This document shows, in pieces, positions 19,819 through 29,749 of a stretch of 64,000 nt of DNA (its first letter is position 1; each line of letters opens with the position of its first letter). Source of the DNA: Halolactibacillus halophilus (GTDB taxonomy: Bacteria; Bacillota; Bacilli; Bacillales; Amphibacillaceae); the NCBI RefSeq assembly GCF_900115605.1, contig NZ_FOXC01000001.1, positions 62,001 to 126,000 on the forward strand, in the 5' to 3' direction. The notes under the pieces are model-generated. The model saw only the letters and a list, made by a program, of their open reading frames with translations, made no database searches and was not told the origin of the DNA. The translations under genes were made by a program, and so were the position numbers.

Positions 19819-21597
19819 CTATTCTGCTGAATTTTTCGTTCGATGATCTAAATGTAATTCTTGCATTTGAGCTTCACTAACGTTACCTGGTGCGTTGGTT
19901 AACGGATCGGATGCCGATGCTGTTTTCGGGAACAGAATCGTATCACGCAGATTCGTCTTACCAGCCAGTAACATCACTAAGCGGTCAAAACCAAGCGCAA
20001 TCCCGCCGTGTGGTGGGGCACCATACTCAAGTGCTTGCATTAAGAAGGCAAATTGTTCATTGGCTTCTTCTTTTGTAAAGCCGAGTACTTCAAACATCTT
20101 TTCTTGTAAATCTTTCTTATAAATACGGAGTGAGCCACCGCCGAGTTCAAAGCCATTTAAAACTAAATCATATGCTGACGCTTTGACTTGTTCTGGTGCT
20201 GATGAGAGCTTATCAATATCTTGTTTTTGCGGCAGTGTGAATGGATGGTGCGCCGCAAAATAACGCCCTAAATCTTCATCGTATTCAAGTAATGGCCAAT
20301 CAGTCACCCATAAGAAGTTAAAGATGGATTCATCAATCAAACCAAGATCTTTCGCTATTTTTTGACGTAATGCACCTAAGCTATCATAGACGACCGATGT
20401 TTTATCAGCTACAAATAATAATAAGTCATTATCTTTCGCTTCAAGCGCAGTTTGAAGCGCTTGTTGTTCATCCGCTTCAAAGAATTTCGCAATCGGACCG
20501 GTTAGCCCTTCATCTGTCACTTTAAGCCAAGCTAATCCTTTGGCACCGTAAATTTTTACAAAATCAGTTAGTTTATCAATGTCTTTACGTGAGAACTTAT
20601 CTGCGAAACCACTGACATTAATTGCATTAACTTTACCACCACCAGCAACCGCATCTTTAAATACTTTAAATCCAGCATTTTTCACCGTTTCTGATAAATC
20701 AACAAGTTCTAAACCAAAACGCGTATCAGGTTTATCTGAACCGAAACGACTCATTGCTTCATCATAGGTAAGACGTGGCAGTGGTAATGTTAACTCTATA
20801 CCCTTTACTTCTTTCATGACGCGCGCCATCATACGTTCTGTCATCGCCATAATCTCTTCTTCGGTCATAAAGCTTGTTTCAATATCGATTTGAGTGAATT
20901 CAGGCTGACGGTCTGCCCGTAAATCTTCATCACGAAAACAACGAGCGAATTGGAAGTAACGTTCAAAACCAGCAACCATTATTAACTGCTTAAATAATTG
21001 TGGTGATTGTGGTAACGCATAGAAATGTCCTTCATGAATCCGTGAAGGAACAAGGTAATCCCTCGCACCTTCAGGTGTACTTTTAGTCAACATGGGTGTT
21101 TCCATTTCTAAATAACCTTCATCATTTAAGAAAGAACGCATGACTTGAGACGCCTGGTGACGCAATTTAAACGTCTTTTGCATCGACTCACGTCGTAAAT
21201 CAAGGTAGCGGTATTTTAATCGCACGTCCTCTGATACATCTTCACCGTCTAGTACAGTAAACGGTGGGTTTTTCGCTTCGTTTAATACCGTTACCGCTTC
21301 AACTAAAACCTCAATCTCTCCGGTAGCCATACGGTCATTAATTGTCGCATCATCACGCTTAACGACTTCACCTTGTACTTCAATAACATACTCACTGCGA
21401 ACAGCCTCAGCAATCTGAAGTGCTGTTTCACTTTTCGCCGGTGTAAATACCGCTTGAGCGACACCACTGCGATCACGTAAATCAATAAAAATAAGTCCAC
21501 CTAAATCACGGCGCTTTTGCACCCATCCTTTTAGTACAACGTGTTGACCTGCATCCGTAAGCCTAAGCTCCCCGGCAAGTTGTCTTTTCTCTGTCAT
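19819..21597 (-). CDS. aspS: Aspartyl-tRNA synthetase
   Basis: Class IIb synthetase. N-terminal OB-fold anticodon domain ([23 protein letters not shown] type motif, residues 18-40), catalytic motif 2 [18 protein letters not shown] near 220, the bacterial GAD insertion (about 285-415), and motif 3 [11 protein letters not shown] near 541. Length 592 is normal. The hisS stop is 12 bases upstream, so both genes depend on the T-box ahead of hisS. Confidence 0.97.
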   Translation of the reverse strand: MTEKRQLAGELRLTDAGQHVVLKGWVQKRRDLGGLIFIDLRDRSGVAQAVFTPAKSETALQIAEAVRSEYVIEVQGEVVKRDDATINDRMATGEIEVLVEAVTVLNEAKNPPFTVLDGEDVSEDVRLKYRYLDLRRESMQKTFKLRHQASQVMRSFLNDEGYLEMETPMLTKSTPEGARDYLVPSRIHEGHFYALPQSPQLFKQLIMVAGFERYFQFARCFRDEDLRADRQPEFTQIDIETSFMTEEEIMAMTERMMARVMKEVKGIELTLPLPRLTYDEAMSRFGSDKPDTRFGLELVDLSETVKNAGFKVFKDAVAGGGKVNAINVSGFADKFSRKDIDKLTDFVKIYGAKGLAWLKVTDEGLTGPIAKFFEADEQQALQTALEAKDNDLLLFVADKTSVVYDSLGALRQKIAKDLGLIDESIFNFLWVTDWPLLEYDEDLGRYFAAHHPFTLPQKQDIDKLSSAPEQVKASAYDLVLNGFELGGGSLRIYKKDLQEKMFEVLGFTKEEANEQFAFLMQALEYGAPPHGGIALGFDRLVMLLAGKTNLRDTILFPKTASASDPLTNAPGNVSEAQMQELHLDHRTKNSAE

Positions 21598-21609
21598 CTT
21601 TTTATCCCC

Positions 21610-22875
21610 CTAGCGTTTTGATTGAATATGATTAACTACTGTATCAAAAGCGACCATTTCTTGTTCGCCTGTTGTCATATCTTTGACTGCTGCTTGCTTT
21701 AGATTTACTTCCTCTTCACCGAGGACCACGACAAATTTTGCTTCATTTCGGTCAGCATCTTTAAATTGAGCTTTCATTTTTCGGCCTAAATAATCTTTAT
21801 CTACAGATAGACCACTCTTTCGTAATTGTTGCGTTAAGGTATACGCTGGTACTTTGGCGATATCCCCTAAACTCACGACATACACGTCCAATCCTTCGTT
21901 AACAGGCAGCGTAACCCCTTCATTTTCAAGTGCCATCAAGAGACGCTCGACACTTAAAGCAAATCCAATCCCTGGTGTCGCTGGTCCGTCTAAGTCTTCA
22001 ACTAAACCATTGTAGCGTCCACCACCTGATAAGGTCGTAATTGCGCCAAAACCTTCTGCAGCACTCATAATCTCAAACGCCGTGTGATTATAATAATCTA
22101 ATCCACGCACAAGGTTACTATCGACTTCATAGTCAATACCTGAGGCATCGAGATAAGCTTTTAAGTCTTCAAAGTATAAACGCGCTTCCTCAGTTAAATA
22201 ATCTAATATTTTAGGCGCATCCACCATAGCATGGTGGTCACGATCTTTTTTACAATCAAGCACCCGCAGCGGGTTTTGGTCGAGTCGTGTTTGACAGTCT
22301 GAACATAGCTCCGCCCGGTAAGGATTAAAGTGTTCAACGAGAGCTTGACGATGATTTTCACGGCTTTCTTTATCACCCAATGAATTGATTACCAGTTTTA
22401 ATGACTGTAGCCCGAGTGATTGATAGAACGTCATAGCTAAGGCGATCACTTCTGCATCAATGGCTGGGTCTTTACTACCGAGTGCCTCAACACCTAATTG
22501 AACGAATTGACGCATTCGACCTTGTTGCGGACGCTCATAACGGAACATTGGCCCGTTATAAAACAGTTTTTGTGGTTGTTTTGCTGAACCATAAAGCTTA
22601 TTTTGTACAAAAGCACGTACAACAGAGGCCGTTCCTTCTGGGCGAAGGGTTAAACTTCTATTTCCTCGGTCTTCAAATGTGTACATCTCTTTTTGGACGA
22701 TATCCGTCGTATCACCTACACCGCGCTGGAACAGCTCGGTATGTTCAAAAATAGGTGTTCTAATCTCTTGGTAATTAAATCGTCGACATATATCAATAAA
22801 TGTCGATTCAATATATTGCCATTTTTCTGATTGTCCTGGCAGAATATCTTGCGTTCCTCGTGGTAAACGAATCAT
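21610..22875 (-). CDS. hisS: Histidyl-tRNA synthetase
   Basis: Class II synthetase: PRGTQDILP at residues 5-13, motif 2 [18 protein letters not shown] near 76, the histidine-specific segments [15 protein letters not shown] and [15 protein letters not shown] near 257-295, and a C-terminal anticodon-binding domain. 421 residues. First gene of the hisS-aspS operon, controlled by the T-box leader upstream. Confidence 0.97.
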   Translation of the reverse strand: MIRLPRGTQDILPGQSEKWQYIESTFIDICRRFNYQEIRTPIFEHTELFQRGVGDTTDIVQKEMYTFEDRGNRSLTLRPEGTASVVRAFVQNKLYGSAKQPQKLFYNGPMFRYERPQQGRMRQFVQLGVEALGSKDPAIDAEVIALAMTFYQSLGLQSLKLVINSLGDKESRENHRQALVEHFNPYRAELCSDCQTRLDQNPLRVLDCKKDRDHHAMVDAPKILDYLTEEARLYFEDLKAYLDASGIDYEVDSNLVRGLDYYNHTAFEIMSAAEGFGAITTLSGGGRYNGLVEDLDGPATPGIGFALSVERLLMALENEGVTLPVNEGLDVYVVSLGDIAKVPAYTLTQQLRKSGLSVDKDYLGRKMKAQFKDADRNEAKFVVVLGEEEVNLKQAAVKDMTTGEQEMVAFDTVVNHIQSKR

Positions 22876-22920
22876 GTGAATCTCCCCTAATAAAATAGAA
22901 TATTTTTACAAATTAGACAT

Positions 22921-23182
22921 AAAAAAAACGCCTCCCTATAAAAGGGACGAGCGATTACCCGTGTTGCCACCCTAGTTGAATACAAAATAAACGTATTCCA
23001 CTTATCACAATAACGCCTGCTCGCGACTATATTTACTGTTAGTTCAATATAGTACCTTAGAGATGTCCTTCATTAAAACGCTAAATAGGAATTGTTTCAG
23101 CCGAGGCAATTCCCTCTCTTGATCCGCTTATCTTAACTACTGTTCTCATCATAGGTGATTTTCGATCAAATTGTTTGAATTG
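22921..23182 (-). ncRNA. T-box riboswitch of the hisS-aspS operon
   Basis: The conserved AGGGTGGCAACACGGG reads on the minus strand at 22958-22973. A terminator (TCCCT-TTTAT-AGGGA then GGCGTTTTTTTT) covers 22921-22953, and the stem I AG-box GATGAGAACAGTAGTTAAG starts about 30 bases into the RNA. The best specifier candidate is GAC (Asp) at 23065-23067 in the context AAGGACAUC; a CAU (His) overlaps it by one base. The leader, its promoter and the divergent amidase promoter account for the 491-base gap. Confidence 0.9.
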
Positions 23183-23188
23183 TTTATA

Positions 23189-23217
23189 ATATTACTGATA
23201 AAAAACAGGAATGTCAA
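23189..23217 (-). promoter_or_regulatory. Sigma-A promoter of the hisS-aspS leader
   Basis: Consensus -35 TTGACA (23212-23217), 17-base spacer, -10 TAATAT (23189-23194) on the minus strand; predicted start near 23182. Confidence 0.8.
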
Positions 23218-23298
23218 GTAAGTTTTATATCTTTTGTAATTTTTACATACGCTTGACGTTTTATCACGTAAAATTAAGTGATTGTTGATCGAAATCTT

Positions 23299-23327
23299 TT
23301 GACTCACCTAACGTTTACACGTAAGAT
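23299..23327 (+). promoter_or_regulatory. Probable sigma-A promoter of the lytH-like amidase
   Basis: -35 TTGACT (23299-23304), 17-base spacer, -10 TAAGAT (23322-23327) on the plus strand, about 40 bases upstream of the amidase start. Confidence 0.6.
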
Positions 23328-23366
23328 AGGGATTGATACAAGCACTGAAGGGAGTGAACGGTTGCT

Positions 23367-24479
23367 TTGTGGCAACTTATTATACTTATGAGAAGATACT
23401 TAAAACATCTACTATACACATTATTTGTCATTGGACTGAGCGTCATACTATTCAATCCATTAATGACTTTTGCTGAAATGGCCGTCATTGATGCTGATGA
23501 TTTACTCGTCAGAAGTGGTCCTGGTACATCGTTTGAATCGATTGGGCACGTCAATACAGGTGAGGAATTTAATGTTGAAGCGACGGAATCACCTTGGTTA
23601 CAGATTACCTACAACAATACAACTGGATGGGTACACGAAGATTATGTGACACTGTCAGCTGAACTGCTGCTTGATGAATCAGATGAGGAAATAGAAAGTG
23701 ACATACCACCAAATTATAGCTTTCCTCATGAGACACGGATATCCTTACCTATTGTCCATGTGAGACAAGATGCATCACTTACAAGTGAGATTATTATTAA
23801 ATTAAATAAAAATGATCACGTCACGATTATGAATGAACAAGGTGACTGGTACCAAGTAAAGATTGACAATACAACAGGCTATATAAAAAAACAGGTCCTT
23901 GACTTAACTTTAACAAAACCAGTGGGTCAATCACCTTTACTCAACAAAACAATTGTCATAGATCCTGGACACGGAGGAATTGATGTCGGGGCAATCAGTT
24001 TACATGATGAATATGAAAGTCAATTCGCGATGCAAACAGGACGTGTACTTGAACGTTACTTAGTGAGACAAGGTGCTAACGTCACTTTTACGCGAGAGGA
24101 TGATTATTACTACAGTTTAACATCACGGGCGACACTTAGTAACTACCTACAAGCTGATATGTTTTTAAGCTTACATTACAACAGTGAACCCGCTTATCCA
24201 TCCGCTAATGGTATTAATACCTATTACCGTGAGGCTGGCTTTAAAGTACTTGCTGAGACTGTTCATGCCTCACTTCTAACCGAAACATCAGCCAACGACC
24301 GCGGCGTAGCATCAGGTAATTATAGTGTGCTTAGAAACAATCGTCGCCCCAGCTTATTGTTAGAACTTGGTTTCTTATCTAATCAGACAGAAGAGCAACA
24401 GATTAAACAAACAAGCTATCATGAAAAATTAGCTGAAGCTATCACTAATGGCCTCATCGACTACTTTGAAATGAGATAA
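23367..24479 (+). CDS. Secreted N-acetylmuramoyl-L-alanine amidase with two SH3 domains (YrvJ/LytH type)
   Basis: Cell-wall hydrolase cleaving the amide bond between MurNAc and the stem peptide. A hydrophobic signal/anchor (about 12-33) is followed by two bacterial SH3 domains (about 36-95 and 125-178) and an Amidase_3 domain with the zinc motif VIDPGHGG near 197, FLSLHYNSE near 269 and the catalytic glutamate in LLLELGFLSN near 332. The TTG at 23367 has GGGAG about 12 bases upstream; an ATG at 23388 lacks a clear site, so the start is uncertain by 7 codons. In Bacillales this gene sits beside hisS, as here. Confidence 0.9.
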   Translation: MWQLIILMRRYLKHLLYTLFVIGLSVILFNPLMTFAEMAVIDADDLLVRSGPGTSFESIGHVNTGEEFNVEATESPWLQITYNNTTGWVHEDYVTLSAELLLDESDEEIESDIPPNYSFPHETRISLPIVHVRQDASLTSEIIIKLNKNDHVTIMNEQGDWYQVKIDNTTGYIKKQVLDLTLTKPVGQSPLLNKTIVIDPGHGGIDVGAISLHDEYESQFAMQTGRVLERYLVRQGANVTFTREDDYYYSLTSRATLSNYLQADMFLSLHYNSEPAYPSANGINTYYREAGFKVLAETVHASLLTETSANDRGVASGNYSVLRNNRRPSLLLELGFLSNQTEEQQIKQTSYHEKLAEAITNGLIDYFEMR

Positions 24480-24487
24480 TGACATCT

Positions 24488-24542
24488 AACTAAAAGACCC
24501 AATCCCTTACCATAAACGCGTAAGAAGAATTGGGTCTTTTAG
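24488..24542. terminator. Bidirectional terminator between the amidase and phoU
   Basis: AAAAGACCCAAT and ATTGGGTCTTTT form the outer stem, with CTTAC/GTAAG extending it inside; T-runs are present on both strands. It closes the plus-strand amidase gene and the minus-strand pst-phoU operon, whose genes converge here. Confidence 0.85.
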
Positions 24543-25202
24543 TTATTTGTTTAAGTCGTAAATTTCACCTTTCACAAGGTACATAATGTTTTCAGCGACG
24601 TTCGTTAAGTGATCGCCAAAACGTTCAATATACCGGGTACTAAAGGCAACTTGCATGATCAGTTGAATTTCATCTTTTTCTGTCGCTTTATTTGACAGCA
24701 TATCTTTTAATACTTGTCCAAATAACGCATCAATTGCGTCATCCTTTTCAGATAATTGTTTCGCTTTTATAATATCTTCTTCCTCATACGCTTCAATCGC
24801 AAGATCAATCATGTTATTTGCGATTGTCGTCATTTGATTTAGACGCGAATCGATGGTTAATTGATGCGCGTTGCCTAAGTGAATCGTCGAACGAGCAATA
24901 TTTTTCGCATTATCAGCCATCCGCTCAATGTCAGTCGCTAAACGAATCGCCACAATCAGCCGGCGCAAATCAGTTGCGACAGGCTGTTGTTTAGCAATCA
25001 TTAAAATCGCCATATTATTAATTTCTAAATCCAATTCATCTAATGATTTGTCATCTTCAATCACTTGTTTTGCTTCTATTACATCAGCTTCATACAAAGC
25101 TTTAACAGAGCGATTTAATTGTTCTCTACTTGCTTCTAATAACGCGATGACGCGTCGTTTAACTTGCAGTAACTCATCTTCAAATTGTTGTCTACGTACC
25201 AT
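24543..25202 (-). CDS. phoU: Phosphate-transport regulator PhoU
   Basis: Negative regulator that connects the Pst transporter to PhoR signalling and prevents phosphate overload. Two three-helix repeats are each marked by the metal-binding motif: ERMADNAKNIA near 94 and ERFGDHLTNVAENI near 193. Length 219 is typical. Last gene of pstSCAB-phoU; note that B. subtilis itself has no phoU in its pst operon. Confidence 0.95.
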   Translation of the reverse strand: MVRRQQFEDELLQVKRRVIALLEASREQLNRSVKALYEADVIEAKQVIEDDKSLDELDLEINNMAILMIAKQQPVATDLRRLIVAIRLATDIERMADNAKNIARSTIHLGNAHQLTIDSRLNQMTTIANNMIDLAIEAYEEEDIIKAKQLSEKDDAIDALFGQVLKDMLSNKATEKDEIQLIMQVAFSTRYIERFGDHLTNVAENIMYLVKGEIYDLNK

Positions 25203-25221
25203 AAGTATAGCCTCCTCTTAA

Positions 25222-26028
25222 TTAGCCGAAACGTCCTGTAATATAGTCTTCTGTTCGTTCATCTTTTGGATGTTGGAAAATATCATCTGTATAATCGTAT
25301 TCAATTAACTCACCATTTAACATAAAGGCGGTACGGTCAGAAATACGCGCCGCTTGTTGCATATTATGCGTCACGATAACAATTGAGAAATCTTTTTTTA
25401 ATTCTTGAATTAATTCTTCTACTTTCAAGGTTGATTTAGGGTCAAGCGCAGAAGTTGGCTCATCCATTAAGATCACGTCAGGTTCAATCGCTAAGGCACG
25501 AGCAATACAAAGACGTTGTTGTTGTCCACCAGACATGCCATAAGCGTTTTCTTTCAAGCGATCTTTGACTTCATTCCAAATCGCTGCTCCGCGTAAACTT
25601 GTTTCAACAATTTCGTCTAGAATTTTGCGATCTTTGATGCCGTGAATACGGGGACCGTAAGCAATGTTATCATAAATTGATTTTGGGAATGGGTTTGGCT
25701 TTTGGAAGACCATTCCTACTTTGGTACGTAGATCTTCTACCATAAAGTCAGGGGCAAGAATATTTTCACCACGATATTCAATTGTTCCTGATGTGTGTAC
25801 ACTTGGTACAAGTTCAACCATACGGTTTAGTGTTTTTAAAAATGTTGATTTACCACAACCGGATGGACCGATAATAGCGGTCACTTCTTGTTCATAAATT
25901 GGAAAGTTCACATTTTTTAAAGCATGGGTGTTACCATACCAAAGATTTAAATCTTTTGTCTCATAGACTTTTGTCGTTTGTTGCTTCTCTTCTTGTCGTG
26001 TATTTTTAATATCGGTCACAAATTTCAT
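25222..26028 (-). CDS. pstB: Phosphate ABC transporter ATPase PstB
   Basis: Energises phosphate uptake. Walker [10 protein letters not shown] near 54, the ABC signature SGGQQQRL near 166, Walker [13 protein letters not shown] near 186 and the H-loop VTHNMQQ near 220. The first 20 residues are a polar extension before the usual start of the fold; AAAGGAG precedes the ATG. Fourteen bases separate it from pstA. Confidence 0.96.
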   Translation of the reverse strand: MKFVTDIKNTRQEEKQQTTKVYETKDLNLWYGNTHALKNVNFPIYEQEVTAIIGPSGCGKSTFLKTLNRMVELVPSVHTSGTIEYRGENILAPDFMVEDLRTKVGMVFQKPNPFPKSIYDNIAYGPRIHGIKDRKILDEIVETSLRGAAIWNEVKDRLKENAYGMSGGQQQRLCIARALAIEPDVILMDEPTSALDPKSTLKVEELIQELKKDFSIVIVTHNMQQAARISDRTAFMLNGELIEYDYTDDIFQHPKDERTEDYITGRFG

Positions 26029-26042
26029 AATAAAGTCTCCTT

Positions 26043-26930
26043 TTAATAGCGGCGTTGGAATTTATTTCGGATCACAATCGCCGTTCCATTTAAAATAAAG
26101 AGCATCGCAAGTAAGACGATGATCGTTGCTGAAGCTAAGAATTGATATTCTGCCACTAATGATGCATCCAGTGTCCAGTAATAAATTTGCATTGGCAACA
26201 CGGTAAATCGGTCAAATAACCCACCTGGGAATGGCAAAAGTAACGCTGGAATTCCCAGTACAACAAGCGGTGCCGTCTCACCAATTGCCCGAGACAAGGC
26301 TAGAATAGCTCCTGTTAAGATACCAGGTAAAGCTGCCGGTAAAATAATATTTTTAATCGTTTGCCATTTTGTCGCGCCTAAACCGATGGATGCTTCACTT
26401 AAATAACTAGGAACGGCTCTTAAAGCTTCTTGACTTGAAACAATCACAATCGGTAATACAAGTAATGACATTGTTAAACCACCAGCTAATACAACACTAC
26501 CTAATTTCAGAAGACTTGCAAAAATTGTCATCCCAAGAATACCATATACGATTGATGGTACCCCGGAAAGATTCGAAATATTTGTTTGAATGATATTTTG
26601 AAGTTTCCCTTCTTTGGCATATAACTCGTTATAGATCGCTGTTCCAACACCTAGCACAATCGTCACCGGGATAACAACAGCCATAAGCCATAGTGTTCCT
26701 AAAATCGCGCCCATAATACCTGCACGTTCAGGCATTGTTGATAATTTTCCTGTTAAGAAATCTAAATTAATATATGGCATACCTTCTGTTAGTATTTGAT
26801 AAAATAACACTGCTAATACAAAAACACCAAACATTGTCGCGAGTAAAAATACGCCACTTAACCCTTTATTTAAAGCTACGCGACGTTTCATACGATTGCG
26901 CACTTTTTCTGATTGTATATGTGTCGTCAT
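26043..26930 (-). CDS. pstA: Phosphate ABC transporter permease PstA
   Basis: Six-helix inner-membrane permease of the MetI fold. The EAA loop, which docks to PstB, is [27 protein letters not shown] (seen near residues 178-204); [15 protein letters not shown] near 217 is PstA-specific. Its start overlaps the pstC stop by one base (ATGA-type junction), indicating coupled translation. Confidence 0.95.
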   Translation of the reverse strand: MTTHIQSEKVRNRMKRRVALNKGLSGVFLLATMFGVFVLAVLFYQILTEGMPYINLDFLTGKLSTMPERAGIMGAILGTLWLMAVVIPVTIVLGVGTAIYNELYAKEGKLQNIIQTNISNLSGVPSIVYGILGMTIFASLLKLGSVVLAGGLTMSLLVLPIVIVSSQEALRAVPSYLSEASIGLGATKWQTIKNIILPAALPGILTGAILALSRAIGETAPLVVLGIPALLLPFPGGLFDRFTVLPMQIYYWTLDASLVAEYQFLASATIIVLLAMLFILNGTAIVIRNKFQRRY

Positions 26931-27883
26931 TAATATTCCTCCCTAAACCGGCGTGCAATATAACGCGCTAAAATATTCATCAGCAAAGTAAACATAAAGA
27001 GTGTCATAGCGACAGCGTATAAACTGTAATAAATCGTTGAGCCTGGACTCGCATCCCCACCAGCAACTTCTACAACATAAGCCGTCATCGTTTGCATCGA
27101 CTGGGTGATATCAAACGTGAAGTTCTTCGAACTTCCACTAGCAATTGCCACAATCATTGTCTCACCAACGGCACGTGAAATCCCTAATACAAACGCTGCG
27201 ACAATACCAGAAAAAGCGGCGGGAATAATGACCTTAAATGTCACTTCTAATTTCGTTGAGCCAAGAGCTAAAGCCCCTTCTCGCATCGCATTTGGTACAC
27301 TGCTCATCGCATCTTCTGATAAAGATGCAATCATTGGAATAATCATCACGCCCATGACAAGACCTGGCGCTAAAATATTTGTCGCACTCATCTCAGGGAT
27401 AAATTGACGTAAAAATGGTGTTACAAACGTAAAAGCAAAAAAACCGTAGACAATTGTTGGAATACCTGCAAGTAACTCTAATACAGGCTTAAGTACACGA
27501 CGTGCTTTATCTGAAGCGTACTCACTTAAATAAATCGCCGTCATCATCCCAATCGGACCAGCAACAAACATCGCAATAGCCGATGAAATAATCGTCCCAT
27601 TAATCAGTGGTAAAATACCGAATTTGGGATCCTGACTTAGTGGTCGTAATACTGTGCCTGTAAAAAATTCGACAAGTGACACACGGTTAAAAAACTCAAA
27701 TGTTTCCGTAATTAACACAAACACAATGCCAATCGTTGTTAAAATTGAAATAAGCGCAATCACGAGTAGTACAGTTGGCACAGCTTTTTCGCTTACGGCA
27801 CGGAAAGATTGTCTTTGTCGATTCTGTTCAATCATACTTTTTACACGCACAGTAGATGTGCTTTCTTTATTATTTTCTATCAC
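26930..27883 (-). CDS. pstC: Phosphate ABC transporter permease PstC
   Basis: Partner permease of PstA, with six membrane helices and the EAA-type loop MREGALALGSTKLEVTFKVI. GRAVGETMIVAIASG-like sequence (SRAVGETMIVAIASG) is the PstC hallmark. The frame is open to 27946, but the ATG there lies upstream of a strong hairpin; AAGGTGGG placed before the GTG at 27883 gives the better start (317 residues). Confidence 0.93.
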   Translation of the reverse strand: MIENNKESTSTVRVKSMIEQNRQRQSFRAVSEKAVPTVLLVIALISILTTIGIVFVLITETFEFFNRVSLVEFFTGTVLRPLSQDPKFGILPLINGTIISSAIAMFVAGPIGMMTAIYLSEYASDKARRVLKPVLELLAGIPTIVYGFFAFTFVTPFLRQFIPEMSATNILAPGLVMGVMIIPMIASLSEDAMSSVPNAMREGALALGSTKLEVTFKVIIPAAFSGIVAAFVLGISRAVGETMIVAIASGSSKNFTFDITQSMQTMTAYVVEVAGGDASPGSTIYYSLYAVAMTLFMFTLLMNILARYIARRFREEY

Positions 27884-27909
27884 GTTAAACCCACCTTTTT
27901 CAAGCCAAT

Positions 27910-27933
27910 AAGTTGAGCCCTTAGGCTCAACTT
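27910..27933 (-). other. Intercistronic stem-loop between pstS and pstC
   Basis: AAGTTGAGCC-TAAG-GGCTCAACTT, a perfect 10-bp stem with 4-base loop, no T-run on the minus strand beyond TTATTGG. Such hairpins after a binding-protein gene usually protect its mRNA from 3' exonucleases and raise PstS above the permeases; partial termination is the alternative. Confidence 0.6.
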
Positions 27934-27956
27934 TACTGACTATCATGATCTATAAA

Positions 27957-28931
27957 TTATAATCCTTTTAATTCATCCACCATCGCTTGTACTTCTTCGT
28001 CTGGAAGTGGAGCAAAGCCAGTTTCACCTGCGAATGTGTTAATATGCTCCATCAAGTAAACTGCATAGTCTTTTACTTGTGGTTTTTCTTTTGCCATACC
28101 AACATTTAAATAGGTGAATACCGGACGAGTAAATGGTGCGTAAGCCCCGTCTTCAGCAATTGTGTCTAGTGAAGGTTCAACTGGTCCATCACCAAAGTTG
28201 ACATTGACTGCACCTAATTGATCTTGGTTATTTACATAGTAACCAAATCCGAAGAATCCAATACCGTTAACATCTTCACTTACTAATGTTACAAGTGTTG
28301 AGTAATCTTGTTGTAAGTTAACATCTGCCTTTAAATCTTGTTCTTCTAAAATTGTTTCATAGAAGAATTCATAAGTTCCGTGGTTTTCATTCGGACCGTA
28401 AGTGTTAATTTTTTCATCTGGGAAATCAGGGTTAATATCTGACCAATTTACAATATCACTATCTGCTTTAAAAATATCAATAACATCTTGTTCTGTTAAT
28501 TCTGTCGCCCAATCATTATCTGGGTGGAGTACGAAAGTAAGACCATCAAGCGCCACTTTTAATTCTTTCACTTCGATGCCTAAGTCATCCGCCATTTGTT
28601 GTTCTTCTTCTTTAATGTGACGAGAAGCATCGTTAAAGTCTGTACCGTCTTCTACTAAGAATTTTTTAAAACCAGCACTTGTACCAGAGCGAGCAACTTC
28701 AACTGACACGTTTTCTTCTTCAGTTAACATATACTCTTCAGCGATACGCGCCATCAAAGGATACACAGTACCTGAACCATCAACGGCTACACTACCCGAT
28801 AACTCTTCTGTTTCTGAACCTGAGTCACCGTTTGATTCTGCACCACTTGATGTATCATCGCCACATGCAGCTAGAACACCTAACAATAAAACGAATGTAA
28901 ATAGCACCCATACTTTTTTCATTTTTAGCAT
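27957..28931 (-). CDS. pstS: Phosphate-binding lipoprotein PstS
   Basis: Extracytoplasmic phosphate receptor of the Pst system. Signal peptide MLKMKKVWVLFTFVLLLG leads to the lipobox LAAC, so the mature protein starts at a lipid-modified cysteine followed by an acidic Ser/Glu linker. DGSGTVYPL near 50, the GTSAGFKKF phosphate loop and the NENHGTYEFF segment are family features. The frame is open to 28985, but AAGGAGG lies nine bases before the ATG at 28931, giving 324 residues. Confidence 0.95.
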   Translation of the reverse strand: MLKMKKVWVLFTFVLLLGVLAACGDDTSSGAESNGDSGSETEELSGSVAVDGSGTVYPLMARIAEEYMLTEEENVSVEVARSGTSAGFKKFLVEDGTDFNDASRHIKEEEQQMADDLGIEVKELKVALDGLTFVLHPDNDWATELTEQDVIDIFKADSDIVNWSDINPDFPDEKINTYGPNENHGTYEFFYETILEEQDLKADVNLQQDYSTLVTLVSEDVNGIGFFGFGYYVNNQDQLGAVNVNFGDGPVEPSLDTIAEDGAYAPFTRPVFTYLNVGMAKEKPQVKDYAVYLMEHINTFAGETGFAPLPDEEVQAMVDELKGL

Positions 28932-28991
28932 TTCTTTCGTCCTCCTTATTGGTATCTCTTTTTTTATGACATATCTCTTTGCCACAACTAC

Positions 28992-29045
28992 ATCATAACG
29001 AACGGTTGTGAAGCTATCGTTAATCGGATGTAAAGAAGTTGTAAA
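28992..29045 (-). promoter_or_regulatory. pstS promoter with four-repeat Pho box
   Basis: On the minus strand TTTACA, TTTACA, TTAACG and TTCACA begin at 29045, 29034, 29023 and 29012, that is at exact 11-base intervals. This is the array bound by PhoP~P dimers in B. subtilis (consensus TTAACA/TTTACA). A -10 TATGAT at 28992-28997 follows nine bases after the last repeat, with no conventional -35. Phosphate starvation should activate the whole pstSCAB-phoU operon. The remainder of the gap to 29229 shows nothing else. Confidence 0.9.
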
Positions 29046-29229
29046 GTTCTAAATCCTATATCATCTTTTTTAGTTAAAGCCCTGGTATATCGACATTATT
29101 ATTCCTTGATCTTTTCTCACTCTACTAATTCTCACTTGAAAACACCTATTTCTTTGCTTTTTAAGTGAAATAAGTCTCTCACTGTTCTAGCTCTCCAACA
29201 CTCTCCCATCAAAATTTAGACAACAACAT

Positions 29230-29275
29230 AAAAAAGATGTAAACATCCTCATCACAAGGACACTTACATCTTTTT
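29230..29275 (-). terminator. Terminator of the relA-dtd operon
   Basis: AAAAAGATGTAA.TGTCCTT and AGGA.GTTTACATCTTTTTT form a long stem followed by TTTTTTATG on the minus strand, 12 bases after the dtd stop. Confidence 0.8.
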
Positions 29276-29287
29276 CTATTGTTTAAA

Positions 29288-29737
29288 TTATTTACGATCA
29301 TCGGTATCTAAGATTAACGTGACTGGGCCATCATTAGTCAAAGATACATCCATCATTTCACCGAATACACCTGTTTCTACGTGAACACCCGATTCAATTA
29401 ATCGTTGATTGAACTGATTGTAGAGTACTTCAGCTTGGACGGGTTTTGCGGCTGTCATAAAGTTTGGACGCCGGCCTTTTCTCGTGTCGCCATAGAGAGT
29501 AAATTGTGAAATTGATAAGATTGAACCACCGACATCTAATAGACTATCATTCATCTTACCCGACGCATCTTCAAATATACGTAAATGTGGTATTTTCTTC
29601 ACTAAATATTCAATATCTTCGGCAGCATCTTCGTGGGTGATGCCAATGAGGAGAACAATGCCAAAGGCAATTTGTCCTGTCACTTGATCATCAACGACCA
29701 CTTGAGCTTCTTTACTTCTTTGTAATACTACTCTCAA
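29288..29737 (-). CDS. dtd: D-aminoacyl-tRNA deacylase
   Basis: Removes D-amino acids mischarged to tRNA. Start [30 protein letters not shown] near 77-93 with the SQFTL motif, and [10 protein letters not shown] near 135 with the cross-subunit Gly-Pro pair. Length 149 is standard. It follows relA by 12 bases, the conserved relA-dtd pair. Confidence 0.96.
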   Translation of the reverse strand: MRVVLQRSKEAQVVVDDQVTGQIAFGIVLLIGITHEDAAEDIEYLVKKIPHLRIFEDASGKMNDSLLDVGGSILSISQFTLYGDTRKGRRPNFMTAAKPVQAEVLYNQFNQRLIESGVHVETGVFGEMMDVSLTNDGPVTLILDTDDRK

Positions 29738-29749
29738 ATGAAAACTCCT

